In this document: piece after piece, positions 13,352 through 21,536 of the stretch | How the letters are laid out: the number at the start of each line of letters is the position of its first letter | Position numbering within the stretch: the first letter of the stretch is position 1 | From: Kofleriaceae bacterium | GTDB taxonomy: Bacteria > Myxococcota_A > Polyangia > Haliangiales > Haliangiaceae | Direction of reading: 5' to 3' | DNA length: 64,000 nucleotides | Assembly (NCBI GenBank): GCA_024762925.1 | Contig: JANTGM010000016.1 | Coordinates: 1-64,000, forward strand | The notes under the pieces: model-generated | Seen by the model: only the letters and a program-made list of their open reading frames with translations | Told to the model about the DNA's origin: nothing | Database searches by the model: none | Made by a program: the position numbers and the translations under genes

Positions 13352-15588
13352 GCGCCGCGCGCGAACTCTCGAGTTTCCCGCATGAGGTGTTCGACAGCCC
13401 CGTGCTTCGAGAACTCGATCCCCTATCACGTGAGGCGATCATTGCCGCAGCGACAGTGCGCGACTTTGAAGCCGACAAGGTTCTCTACGAGGATGGCGAT
13501 GTTAGTGAGTCCTTCTTTGTAGTGCTCTCTGGCTCGATCGAGCTGCAGACGACACGTCGAGGAGAAGATGCCAGAAGCACGATTCGGGTTGCTCGCGTTG
13601 GCGATACATTTGGTGAGGAAGCAACGCTTCCTGGTCTTGCTCGTCGCGCGAGAGCGACAGCGACCACAATGGGAGCTGTTGTTGAGGTTCCGATCGCCGT
13701 GTTTCGACGGGCCATGGGACGCAGTGGAGGCCACGAGGCGGAGCGCGAAAAGCGCTATCTCCATCGTTCGGTCACACGCGACATTGTGCATTCAAGTGCG
13801 CTTGGGCGCGGGCTTGAAGAGGAGTATCTCGACGTACTTCTAGATGCGGCAGAACTCCGTCGAATCGCCAGAGGTACGCACATCTACAATGCAGGCGATA
13901 GCGCCGAGGCATTTTACCTTATCGCCGAAGGGCTTGTGCAGCTTCAGCTTGACCAGGACTCGCGCATCTCTGTTCAGGCATACGTTTCGCGTGGCGACTT
14001 CTTTGGAGACAAGGAGATTGCAGAATGTCGCCCAAGGGGGACCGATGCAGTTGCCTGTGGTGATACTTGGTGTATTCGAATTCCGGCCGAGTCGTTTCGC
14101 TACGTGGCTCAGAATAATACTCAGGTTCTAGCGCGCTTGCGACGCGTAGCCGACGACAGCGAGATGCGCCCGCCTGCTGCCAAACAAGGGTTTGACGACC
14201 TGTATAGGCTCAAGACAGCTCGATCCTTGCTTGTTATCGATCAGGATTCGTGTGTGCGTTGCGGTCACTGCGCCTGGAGTTGTTCTGAGGTTCACGGTGA
14301 CAGTCGCCTGGTGCGTCGCGGGGATACTGTGAGAGTTTCTCTAGGGCACAGCGACGCCGCGCCCTCGACCCTTTCAATGCCTAATACATGCCAGCACTGT
14401 CGCAACGCGGCATGCATGGTCGACTGTCCTACTGGTGCTATTGGCCGCGATATCCGAGGTGAAGTCTTCATTCGCGAGGAGTTGTGTACCGGGTGCGGCA
14501 GCTGCGCCAAAGCATGCCCTTGGGAGAACATTTCGATCGCTCCCCGCAGTGGAACACTGTCTCTCTCGCCGACAGTCGCCGTAAAATGCGATCTTTGCCG
14601 AGGGTACGAGGCTCCCGCATGCGTTCAAGGCTGTCCAACTGAATCGATTTTTCGAGTCGATCCAGAGCGAGATATTGCCGATATCAGAACTCTGCTTAGA
14701 ACCTCCGATGCCAAGAGTCCTGCGACTCGCCCGTCGGTCCGAGAGATTTCCGTGCAATCGGTCCTCGTAGCACTGCTCCTTGTAGCATCGATAGGTCTCA
14801 CTGGCGTTGGCTTCGCGATGCAACGAACGGGTGCATGGTATCCAAGTAGCACGGTAGGAACTCTCGCAGCGGCTTGTGCTGGGGTATGTATGGTCCTACT
14901 GGCCGGATATGCAATTCCCAAGCGAATGGTCCGGCTGTGGATGCGCAAGGTAGACACGTCAATGGTTCGCGTACCTCGATCGCGTATTCGGCCGCTGCTC
15001 ACGATGCACGTGGTGGTTGGTGTTTTGGCCTGCGCGGCAGCGGTTGTACACGCTGGAGTGCGGCTACCATCATCGCCCGCGGGTGCACTCAATCTTGCTT
15101 TCTGGATTTCTGTGGCTACAGGCGGCCTCGGTGGCCTCTTGTACTTCTTTGCACCAAAGAGGCTCACAAGGCTCGAGAGATCGAGCACACTGCCCGAAGA
15201 CTTGGTTGGCTGTCGGCAGACACTGCTTGATGACCTCTATCGTCAGTCGAGTGGCCGAGAAGAGCTGGTCAAGGCCATCACCGCCAAGGTGCTCGTTCCC
15301 TACGCACGTATGCCCCTCGGCAGCCTTTGGCTGCTTGCATCAGGTCGTACGATCGCCGAGGAGCGAGCACACTTGCGAGCACGTATCGATCGCATGCTTG
15401 AGTCGCGTGGAGCTGACCGATTGGCAGGGCTTGAGCAACTCATCGAGATCGTCGTTGACTTGCGAGCGGTGCCAAGTCGTCGAGTACTCAGCGCGAGTCT
15501 TCGTGGCTGGCTTCCAATTCACATTGTTGCGGCTGCAATGGCCAGCGTCCTCCTTGCTGTTCACATCGCCCTGGTGCTGCTTTGGTAA
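13348..15588 (+). CDS. cNMP-binding / ferredoxin / membrane electron-transfer protein
   Basis: A 746-residue protein. Two Crp-like cyclic-nucleotide-binding domains lie at about 15-140 and 145-270 (VLYEDGDVSESFFVVLSGSIE; IYNAGDSAEAFYLIAEG; each quoted block is the core). Four Cys clusters of a NrfC/DmsB-type iron-sulfur module follow: CVRCGHCAWSC (~302), CQHCRNAACMVDCP (~350), CTGCGSCAKACP (~382) and CDLCRGYEAPACVQGCP (~416). The C-terminal 280 residues hold about five membrane helices with His residues that could ligate haem b. The protein could pass electrons between cytoplasmic Fe-S centres and periplasmic cytochromes, with gating by a nucleotide. It overlaps both neighbours, so it is part of the same operon. 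Confidence 0.85.
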   Translation: MSAARELSSFPHEVFDSPVLRELDPLSREAIIAAATVRDFEADKVLYEDGDVSESFFVVLSGSIELQTTRRGEDARSTIRVARVGDTFGEEATLPGLARRARATATTMGAVVEVPIAVFRRAMGRSGGHEAEREKRYLHRSVTRDIVHSSALGRGLEEEYLDVLLDAAELRRIARGTHIYNAGDSAEAFYLIAEGLVQLQLDQDSRISVQAYVSRGDFFGDKEIAECRPRGTDAVACGDTWCIRIPAESFRYVAQNNTQVLARLRRVADDSEMRPPAAKQGFDDLYRLKTARSLLVIDQDSCVRCGHCAWSCSEVHGDSRLVRRGDTVRVSLGHSDAAPSTLSMPNTCQHCRNAACMVDCPTGAIGRDIRGEVFIREELCTGCGSCAKACPWENISIAPRSGTLSLSPTVAVKCDLCRGYEAPACVQGCPTESIFRVDPERDIADIRTLLRTSDAKSPATRPSVREISVQSVLVALLLVASIGLTGVGFAMQRTGAWYPSSTVGTLAAACAGVCMVLLAGYAIPKRMVRLWMRKVDTSMVRVPRSRIRPLLTMHVVVGVLACAAAVVHAGVRLPSSPAGALNLAFWISVATGGLGGLLYFFAPKRLTRLERSSTLPEDLVGCRQTLLDDLYRQSSGREELVKAITAKVLVPYARMPLGSLWLLASGRTIAEERAHLRARIDRMLESRGADRLAGLEQLIEIVVDLRAVPSRRVLSASLRGWLPIHIVAAAMASVLLAVHIALVLLW

Positions 15589-17555
15589 GCAAGGCAAAAC
15601 TCCTTGAGACCACCAGTGATGTGACGCGCTTTCGTGGTGTGTGGGCTGCGGCTCTAGTCGCTGCGCTTGCATGCGTCGTGGCCTCTGTCGCGTTTACGCG
15701 AGACAACGGCTTGCGTGGCGCCCCTGGGGCGCTGTCCGCCTCTCATGCGAAGGCGGGGCTGACCTGCGAAAGTTGCCACACCGAAAACAAGGCAGCTGCG
15801 CCAAAATGCACATCCTGCCACTCGGGGTATGTATCCCTCCGAAGGCCACATGCGGCGCTTCTCTCAAGTGCTGCGATGAACTGCGCATCTTGTCACCGAG
15901 CGCATGGTGGTGACGACAACGTTGTGTTGGTTTCGGAAGGAAGATCTTGGTGGCGCGATAGCGACGTTGATGCCAGCACAACGGCACCTGACGCGGCGTA
16001 CACAAAGGTCTCGGTGATTGCTGTCGACGCTTGCTCCCAATGTCACTCCATCAACTCCACGCAGGACCCCATTGCCGCGTGCCTCATGGTATCAGAAAAA
16101 GACCTAGGGTCTTGGCAGTCCACGCTGTGCCTTGATGAGCATGTAAGAGTGGGGGGTGCACGTGACGCCGCCTGGGAAGCTGCGAGGCACGTTGTTGCCA
16201 CGAAGCCACGACCATCTCGCCCACGCAATCGGCCTGCGACCGGGCCATGGTCATGGATTGGAATGGGCAGCCTCGCTGGTCTAGGAGTGTTTGCGGCCTT
16301 TCGGCTTCGCTCGTCACGAATCCACGCCAATGAGCTGGAACAGCCGGCTCTGCGAGCTCCAGAGGTTCTGCGCCTTCCGGTTGTCAACACTGCTACATGC
16401 TTAGGTTGCCATGCTTGTGTCGATGCGTGCCCGTTTGATGTTCTCGAAATCCGACGCTATGTCGCCGTAGTGGCTAGGCCTGCGGCTTGCTGCGGGCTCA
16501 CATTGTGCGAGCAGCGCTGTCCAAATGGTTCGCTAGTCATGGGCGATGGCACACAGATTCAAGATGCGGTAGCGCTGAGCGATTCCTTGCAATCTGACCA
16601 TGCTCCGGGAATCTATCTCGCGGGTGATGTCACCGGCCTGCCTCTCATTCGCAATGCCATCAATCAAGGCGCCCATGCAATGCGTTCCCTTCACAGCGAA
16701 CTTGGGGAGAAGGATGAGTCTCTTGCCTTCGATGTCGTCATCGTGGGGGCCGGGCCTGCCGGCATTAGTGCTGCTCTCGAAGCAAAATCCCTAGGACTCC
16801 GCTACGTGGTTCTCGAACAGGGGACTGTGGCTGGAAGCATTCAGAGTTTTCCCAGAGCGAAGTTGGTTTTCGACCAGCCGCTGGATTTGCCGTTGGTCGG
16901 TAAGTTGTGGCTTGAAGAATCGAGCAAAGAAGAGTTGCTTGCGCGATGGCTAAGAATTGTTCGCAGCGAACGGCTGGACATTCGTGAGGGGATGCAGGTT
17001 GCGGGCGTTGAAACCCGAGATAGCGGCGGCTTCGAGGTGCGCACAGTGGCCGGAGCCAGCTCTCCAAAACGATTCCCGGCAAAGCGCGTACTGCTTGCAA
17101 TCGGAAAGCGCGGCTCTTCGCGAAAGCTTCCAATCACTATCCCCAATGAGGTGGATGACAAGGTCTACTACAGTCTGGTAGATGCTCGCGCCTTTGCCGG
17201 GCAGAGCGTTGTGATTGTGGGGCTAGGTGATGTCGCCATGGAAGCTGCCATCGCGCTATCGCGGCAACCTGAGACCAAAGTAATCGTTACGCATCGTGGC
17301 GAGGGCTTCTCTCGGGGTAAATCGCGCAACATCGAAGAGCTGAAGCGACGTGCGCGAGCGGGTGTCGTTGACCTTCGAATGCAAACGACGGTGGCGCGCA
17401 TTGCAAGTGGTTCCGTGACACTGACCTCTGCCGAAGGAGACGTAGACGTGCCTTGTGATGGGGTCTTCGTGCTGATCGGGACAACACCGCCTATTGACTT
17501 TCTAACGCGTGCTGGCGTGTTGCCAGACACTGCGAATAAGGAGAACAGAGCATGA
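15582..17555 (+). CDS. Cytochrome c - ferredoxin - FAD/NAD(P) oxidoreductase fusion
   Basis: A 657-residue protein. It starts with a signal-anchor helix, then four CxxCH haem motifs (CESCH ~62, CTSCH ~77, CASCH ~101, CSQCH ~151). A second membrane helix at about 222-245 is followed by a ferredoxin-like Cys array (CLGCHACVDACP near 273, then a degenerate CGLTLCEQRCP) and a thioredoxin-reductase-like flavoprotein domain (about 384-657) with VVIVGAGPAGISAA and a second NAD(P) site VIVGLGDVAMEAA. The topology implies periplasmic haems and a cytoplasmic NAD(P)H-linked flavin. The start is a TTG overlapping the previous stop; a GTG 13 codons later is an alternative. The last four bases overlap the next ATG. 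Confidence 0.85.
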   Translation: MVSKAKLLETTSDVTRFRGVWAAALVAALACVVASVAFTRDNGLRGAPGALSASHAKAGLTCESCHTENKAAAPKCTSCHSGYVSLRRPHAALLSSAAMNCASCHRAHGGDDNVVLVSEGRSWWRDSDVDASTTAPDAAYTKVSVIAVDACSQCHSINSTQDPIAACLMVSEKDLGSWQSTLCLDEHVRVGGARDAAWEAARHVVATKPRPSRPRNRPATGPWSWIGMGSLAGLGVFAAFRLRSSRIHANELEQPALRAPEVLRLPVVNTATCLGCHACVDACPFDVLEIRRYVAVVARPAACCGLTLCEQRCPNGSLVMGDGTQIQDAVALSDSLQSDHAPGIYLAGDVTGLPLIRNAINQGAHAMRSLHSELGEKDESLAFDVVIVGAGPAGISAALEAKSLGLRYVVLEQGTVAGSIQSFPRAKLVFDQPLDLPLVGKLWLEESSKEELLARWLRIVRSERLDIREGMQVAGVETRDSGGFEVRTVAGASSPKRFPAKRVLLAIGKRGSSRKLPITIPNEVDDKVYYSLVDARAFAGQSVVIVGLGDVAMEAAIALSRQPETKVIVTHRGEGFSRGKSRNIEELKRRARAGVVDLRMQTTVARIASGSVTLTSAEGDVDVPCDGVFVLIGTTPPIDFLTRAGVLPDTANKENRA

Positions 17556-19012
17556 AACTGACAGTGTTTGTAGCAATCGCAATGGCCGGAATGACTGGGA
17601 CTTCGATGGCCGTGTGGTCGGCAACAGGACCGAGCGGATCAGAACAGGCGAGGGCCGAATCATCGCCTTCGGAAAGAGAGTTGGTCCCGCCCCAAGAACC
17701 GCCGATGATTGACAAGTCATCCTTTCTCGCCGGCGATACCTTGATGATGGAAGGACGTTTGGGACATTCTGTGATTCCCTCCCAACGAGGAAGTGAGTCG
17801 TTTCTATTCCTCGACATCAACGCAGATGCCACAAAGCAGGCCAAAACACCGGCACAGCTGAATCTAGCGATCGTGATCGATAAGTCGGGCTCGATGCGAG
17901 GCAAGCGTCTGCGGAACGCGATTGAAGGCGCCAAGACAGCCATTGGTGAGTTGCGCGATGGCGACGTGGTGAGCGTGATTACCTACAGCGAAAATGCTGA
18001 CGTGATCGTTTCTCCCACGGTGGTTTCTCCAACTTCGCGGGACACAATCCTCGGTTCACTTGGCAAGATTCGCGCAAAGGGCGAGACATGCATCTCCTGT
18101 GGAATTTCACTTGCGATGCGAATGGCCCGCGCGAATGATGACAAGCTCTCTCGTATCGTCTTGCTAAGTGATGGCGAGGCGACGGTGGGTGTGCGTGATC
18201 TTGGTGGCTTCAGCGCCATTGCGGAGGGATGTCGCAAGAGCAACATGGCAATTACGACCATCGGTGTCGACGTGGATTACAACGAACGCATCATGGATGC
18301 CCTTGCCCGCAACTCCAATGGTCGTCACCATTTTGTTGACCGCCCCGATCAACTAGCGGCGATCTTCACGAAGGAGATGGACTCGCTAGCGAAGACCGTG
18401 GCCCTGAATGCTGAAGTGACGGTTGATCTTGAGCCCGGCGTTTTTGTTGACCACGTCTTCGATCGCACCTTCGAACGCCAAGGAAACCGACTCATCGTGC
18501 CATTTGGCACCTTTGCGCAAAACGACCGAAAGACGTTGCTTGTCCGGCTACGTGTTCCAGCGGGGGCCGAAGGCGAGCGTCCGATTGCCAACGTCTCCTT
18601 CCGGTACGACGACTTAGCGGAAGGGCGAGATGGAGAATGTGAAGGGGAACTCATTGCCTTGGCGACCTCGGATGATGAGAAGAATTCTGAGCTTGACGGA
18701 CTTGTGTCTGGGCGTTTGATTCAAAGTGAAACGGCGCTCAGCTTGCAGGCCGCCAACGAGGCTTTTGAGAGCGGCGACTCTTCTGGCGCACGGAGGATTC
18801 TCAAGGATCAAAAGGTGAAAGCCTCAAAGCGGCGAAGGTCGGCAACTCGCAATCTCCCAATGGGTCGAGCAAGAGAGTTTGACGACGCGTTTCTCAAGTC
18901 GACGGATGCACTCAGCACTGGCAGCGGTGGCTTCGCTCCAGCGGCTGCCCCGCGCGAGTCCGCATCGCAAGTCAAACAGAACCAAGAAGATGCGTTCTCA
19001 TTAGGGCTGTGA
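17552..19012 (+). CDS. Exported vWA-domain protein
   Basis: A 486-residue protein with an N-terminal signal or anchor (MKLTVFVAIAMAGMTG). The von Willebrand A domain (about 100-285) has an intact MIDAS, D-K-S-G-S near 108-112, followed by the expected Thr and Asp elements (LLSDGEATVG). Two Cys lie in ETCISCGIS. The C-terminal third is strand-rich and then low-complexity. It is similar in layout to Ca-activated-chloride-channel-like or YfbK-type vWA proteins. It is the last gene of the five-gene redox operon and starts on ATGA overlapping the previous stop. A scaffolding role in the periplasm or at the membrane is plausible. Confidence 0.8.
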   Translation: MKLTVFVAIAMAGMTGTSMAVWSATGPSGSEQARAESSPSERELVPPQEPPMIDKSSFLAGDTLMMEGRLGHSVIPSQRGSESFLFLDINADATKQAKTPAQLNLAIVIDKSGSMRGKRLRNAIEGAKTAIGELRDGDVVSVITYSENADVIVSPTVVSPTSRDTILGSLGKIRAKGETCISCGISLAMRMARANDDKLSRIVLLSDGEATVGVRDLGGFSAIAEGCRKSNMAITTIGVDVDYNERIMDALARNSNGRHHFVDRPDQLAAIFTKEMDSLAKTVALNAEVTVDLEPGVFVDHVFDRTFERQGNRLIVPFGTFAQNDRKTLLVRLRVPAGAEGERPIANVSFRYDDLAEGRDGECEGELIALATSDDEKNSELDGLVSGRLIQSETALSLQAANEAFESGDSSGARRILKDQKVKASKRRRSATRNLPMGRAREFDDAFLKSTDALSTGSGGFAPAAAPRESASQVKQNQEDAFSLGL

Positions 19013-19077
19013 GGCTGACGCTACTCGTGTGCCGCTCTATAGGGCTGTGAGGACGACGCTACGCGTGTGCTGCTATG
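19002..19077 (+). repeat. 38-bp tandem duplication spanning a stop codon
   Basis: TAGGGCTGTGAGG...ACGCTAC.CGTGTGC.GCT occurs twice in direct succession (19002-19039 and 19040-19077), with a few substitutions. The first copy contains the last codons and the TGA of the vWA gene, so the second is a duplicated 3' end. Confidence 0.8.
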
Positions 19078-19204
19078 CTCCTCTGTAGGAGGATGTGAAT
19101 GGGCAGTAGCCTCGGGACGTCCAGTGGCTCATTGGCCCATGGGCGTTGCTCTGTTACTCTATGCGCTGCTTGGGAGTGCCTCGCGTCCTTTGCGGAGTAT
19201 CAGC

Positions 19205-20575
19205 ATGGCAGAGAAGTTATTGACATCGTCACGCTTGGTTCCTCTCGGAGAGTCTTCAGAAGATCACGGTGGCCCGTACCAAGAGGATACAGGCGTCTTC
19301 GATTTCTTTGCGCAGGCAGCTGCAACGCAAGTCGATCGCAGTCGGCTCATTGCTGGCCGGTACGAGATCGTGAATCGAATTGGTGCTGGTGGCATGGGAC
19401 AGGTCGTGCGTGCTCGGCACATTCGCTTAGGAAAGAGCTTTGCGCTGAAGCTCATGCAGGCTGAGCATGCGTTTGATCCTAGTGCTATCGAGTTGTTCCG
19501 ATCGGAGGCCCATCTTGCGAGTACCTTATGTCACCCGAACATCGTCTCAGTTGTCGACTTTGGCGAAGATCCTGATTGGGGGCTCTTCATTGCCATGGAG
19601 TACCTTGAGGGCGAAGCACTCTCAAAGCGAATCCTGGAACACGGAGCGTTCGCCGTTGAGAAGGCTTGCGATGTCGCGATTCAGGTGGCATCTGCTCTTC
19701 AGCACTCCCACGAGAACCTCGTAGTGCACTCGGATGTGAAGTCAGAAAATGTCTTATTCCTCTCAGAGGAGGACGGCTGCCAAGTTAAGCTGTTGGACTT
19801 TGGCACCGCACAGCTCGCCAATCAATCCGGGAAGGACGACCAAATCTCTGGAACACCCGAGTATATGTCACCCGAAAGAATTCGAGGAAACCCACCAGCT
19901 CCATCCAATGATATTTACTCTGTGGGAATTCTGCTGTACGAAATGCTTACTGGTGAGGTTCCTTTTTTAGGTGATGACCCACGTGCCATCCTTGAGAAAC
20001 AGTTGGAGCTGGAACCACCGAGCGCCGGTGAGGCTAGGGGAGAGCCTCTCGATTCAGAACTGGATGCGATCTTGATGCGCACCCTTGCCAAGAGCCCTGA
20101 TGATCGATTTGCTTGCGCTGGAGAGATTGTCGACGCGCTGCAGTCCTACCTGGAGACCAAAGGAGCCAGGCAACGCGCTGCCGAAGAGCAAATTGGTCTT
20201 GAGGAGTTTACTCGCGAAGAGGCTGCTGCGGACGCGTTTCATGCACTGGGCATCGCAGCTGCTGGGCTTCACTCCAATGGCACCATCGGGATTGTGAATC
20301 AGTCGTTTGCAACATTCATGCGGGCTTCTTCGCCACAAGAGCTCGAAGGGCGCACCATTCAGGAAACAACCCTGGCGAAGTTGCATCCGGGAATTCGCGA
20401 AGACCTTCGCCTCGTTGCCATGAAGGGCAAGCTCATCAATCGCAGGCTTGTGCTGCGTCGCAAAGACGGGCGCGAACTTCGTGTTCGCCTCTCAATGACG
20501 CCCGCCCGCGGCCGCGCAGGATCGTGCATGTTGGTGCTGCATGCACTATCGGCCAGCGAGGCTTCCGAGGAATAG
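19205..20575 (+). CDS. Ser/Thr protein kinase with C-terminal PAS domain
   Basis: A 456-residue Hanks-type kinase. The kinase domain is at about 48-315, with GAGGMGQVV, the FALKLM lysine, LDFGTA and SPERIRG. The catalytic loop reads HSDVKSEN, with Ser in place of the Arg of HRD, so it is a non-RD kinase that is less dependent on activation-loop phosphorylation. A PAS-like sensor follows at about 355-450 (IGIVNQSFATFM, then LVLRRKDGRELRVRLSM). There is no membrane helix, so it should be cytosolic. ATG at 19205 has GGAG about 9 nt upstream and is preferred to the open frame extending to 19067, which lacks kinase-like sequence. The gene stands alone downstream of the redox operon. Confidence 0.88.
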   Translation: MAEKLLTSSRLVPLGESSEDHGGPYQEDTGVFDFFAQAAATQVDRSRLIAGRYEIVNRIGAGGMGQVVRARHIRLGKSFALKLMQAEHAFDPSAIELFRSEAHLASTLCHPNIVSVVDFGEDPDWGLFIAMEYLEGEALSKRILEHGAFAVEKACDVAIQVASALQHSHENLVVHSDVKSENVLFLSEEDGCQVKLLDFGTAQLANQSGKDDQISGTPEYMSPERIRGNPPAPSNDIYSVGILLYEMLTGEVPFLGDDPRAILEKQLELEPPSAGEARGEPLDSELDAILMRTLAKSPDDRFACAGEIVDALQSYLETKGARQRAAEEQIGLEEFTREEAAADAFHALGIAAAGLHSNGTIGIVNQSFATFMRASSPQELEGRTIQETTLAKLHPGIREDLRLVAMKGKLINRRLVLRRKDGRELRVRLSMTPARGRAGSCMLVLHALSASEASEE

Positions 20576-21059
20576 CTGGACCCACGAGTCTTCCTTGGAA
20601 TCCGAAGTAACACTTGGTTCTCCCACAACCAATCTTGGCGCTGGTCTTTCTTGCAAAGAGGCCGAACTCCGTTTTCTGGAAGCTCTTGAGCTTCGCGGGC
20701 TTCACCCATCGGTTGCCAACAGGGCATTGGGTTCTGTTGCGTCGCAACGGAGACCTGCAAGCTGCTCGTTGAGGCGTCATGCACCGATAGGCATCGGATT
20801 GATGGCCCAGATGGCGCCCAAAGTGTGCTTGAGCGATTTGATGAGGCGGTGGGCAGCGAGAAAAGAGACTCTAAGAATATTTCCTGCCACTAGAGGCCGA
20901 TGCGGCCGATGTTGCGGGCATGCACTTCGACGATGCGGCCGACGTTGCGGGCATGTGCTTCGACCAAGCAAAGGGCGTGTGGAGAGCCGCAACAACGAAG
21001 GGTGAACGATGGGACGTACTTCACTTGGTACGTGATGCAAGAGCTGGCACCATCTGAGC
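20576..21059. other. Region without a supportable gene; 33-bp direct repeat
   Basis: About 480 bases contain fragments of reading frame in all plus frames but no intact gene. A 33-bp direct repeat lies at about 20896-20961: GATGCGGCCGA.GTTGCGGGC followed by ATG..CTTCGAC, twice. In one frame it reads DDAADVAGM.F repeated, followed by about 35 further codons ending at 21057. This looks like the 3' end of a decayed gene. Confidence 0.5.
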
Positions 21060-21485
21060 ATGCTCTTAGAACCTTCCGAAGTCGATGCCTTCGTGGCTCA
21101 GGTGTTCCCATCGGCCGCAGCTGACTATCGCTGCGAAGCGATTGCCGAGGGAACTGCTACCGCGCGGTGGAAGTACAATGAGGCGCGACTGCGACCAGGC
21201 AATCTCATCTCGGGGCCCACACAGTTCGCCACGGCGGACCTCGCGCTCTGGTACATGAGCTTCTCAGTGCTTGGGCTTGAACCAATGGCCGTTACTTCTG
21301 ACATGCAGATTACGTTTCTGAGGCCAGCGAGCGGAGGCGACTTGCTTGCCCGAGCGGAGCTGTTGCGTGCGGGCAAGACACGCTTGTGTGGCAGAGTGCT
21401 TCTGTGGGTGGAAGGTGATGAGGAGAGACCCGTTGCCCACGTTACAGGCAACTACGCGATACTCAGACCATCGGTGGACCCGTAG
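21060..21485 (+). CDS. PaaI-type hotdog-fold thioesterase
   Basis: A 141-residue protein with the hotdog layout: the GNLISGPTQFATADLALW helix region (the HGG-type signature is replaced by GPTQFATAD, as in the DUF4442/PaaI group), then MQITFLRPASGGDLLARAELL and a final strand pair. Members hydrolyse acyl-CoA thioesters. It is of normal family length. No Shine-Dalgarno is evident, and the start lies 3 nt after a stop in a decayed upstream frame. It converges on SelO across about 50 nt. The substrate is unknown. Confidence 0.8.
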   Translation: MLLEPSEVDAFVAQVFPSAAADYRCEAIAEGTATARWKYNEARLRPGNLISGPTQFATADLALWYMSFSVLGLEPMAVTSDMQITFLRPASGGDLLARAELLRAGKTRLCGRVLLWVEGDEERPVAHVTGNYAILRPSVDP

Positions 21486-21536
21486 TACAGGGCTAAGACA
21501 AAGTCCTACTCGGGAGCCCGGGCATTCAAAGTGGAC

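Noticed and set aside
20359-21005. Overlapping ORFs on both strands after the PAS kinase
   Set aside because: They are shadows of the kinase 3' end or low-quality frames across the 33-bp repeat; none has an RBS or recognisable domain.
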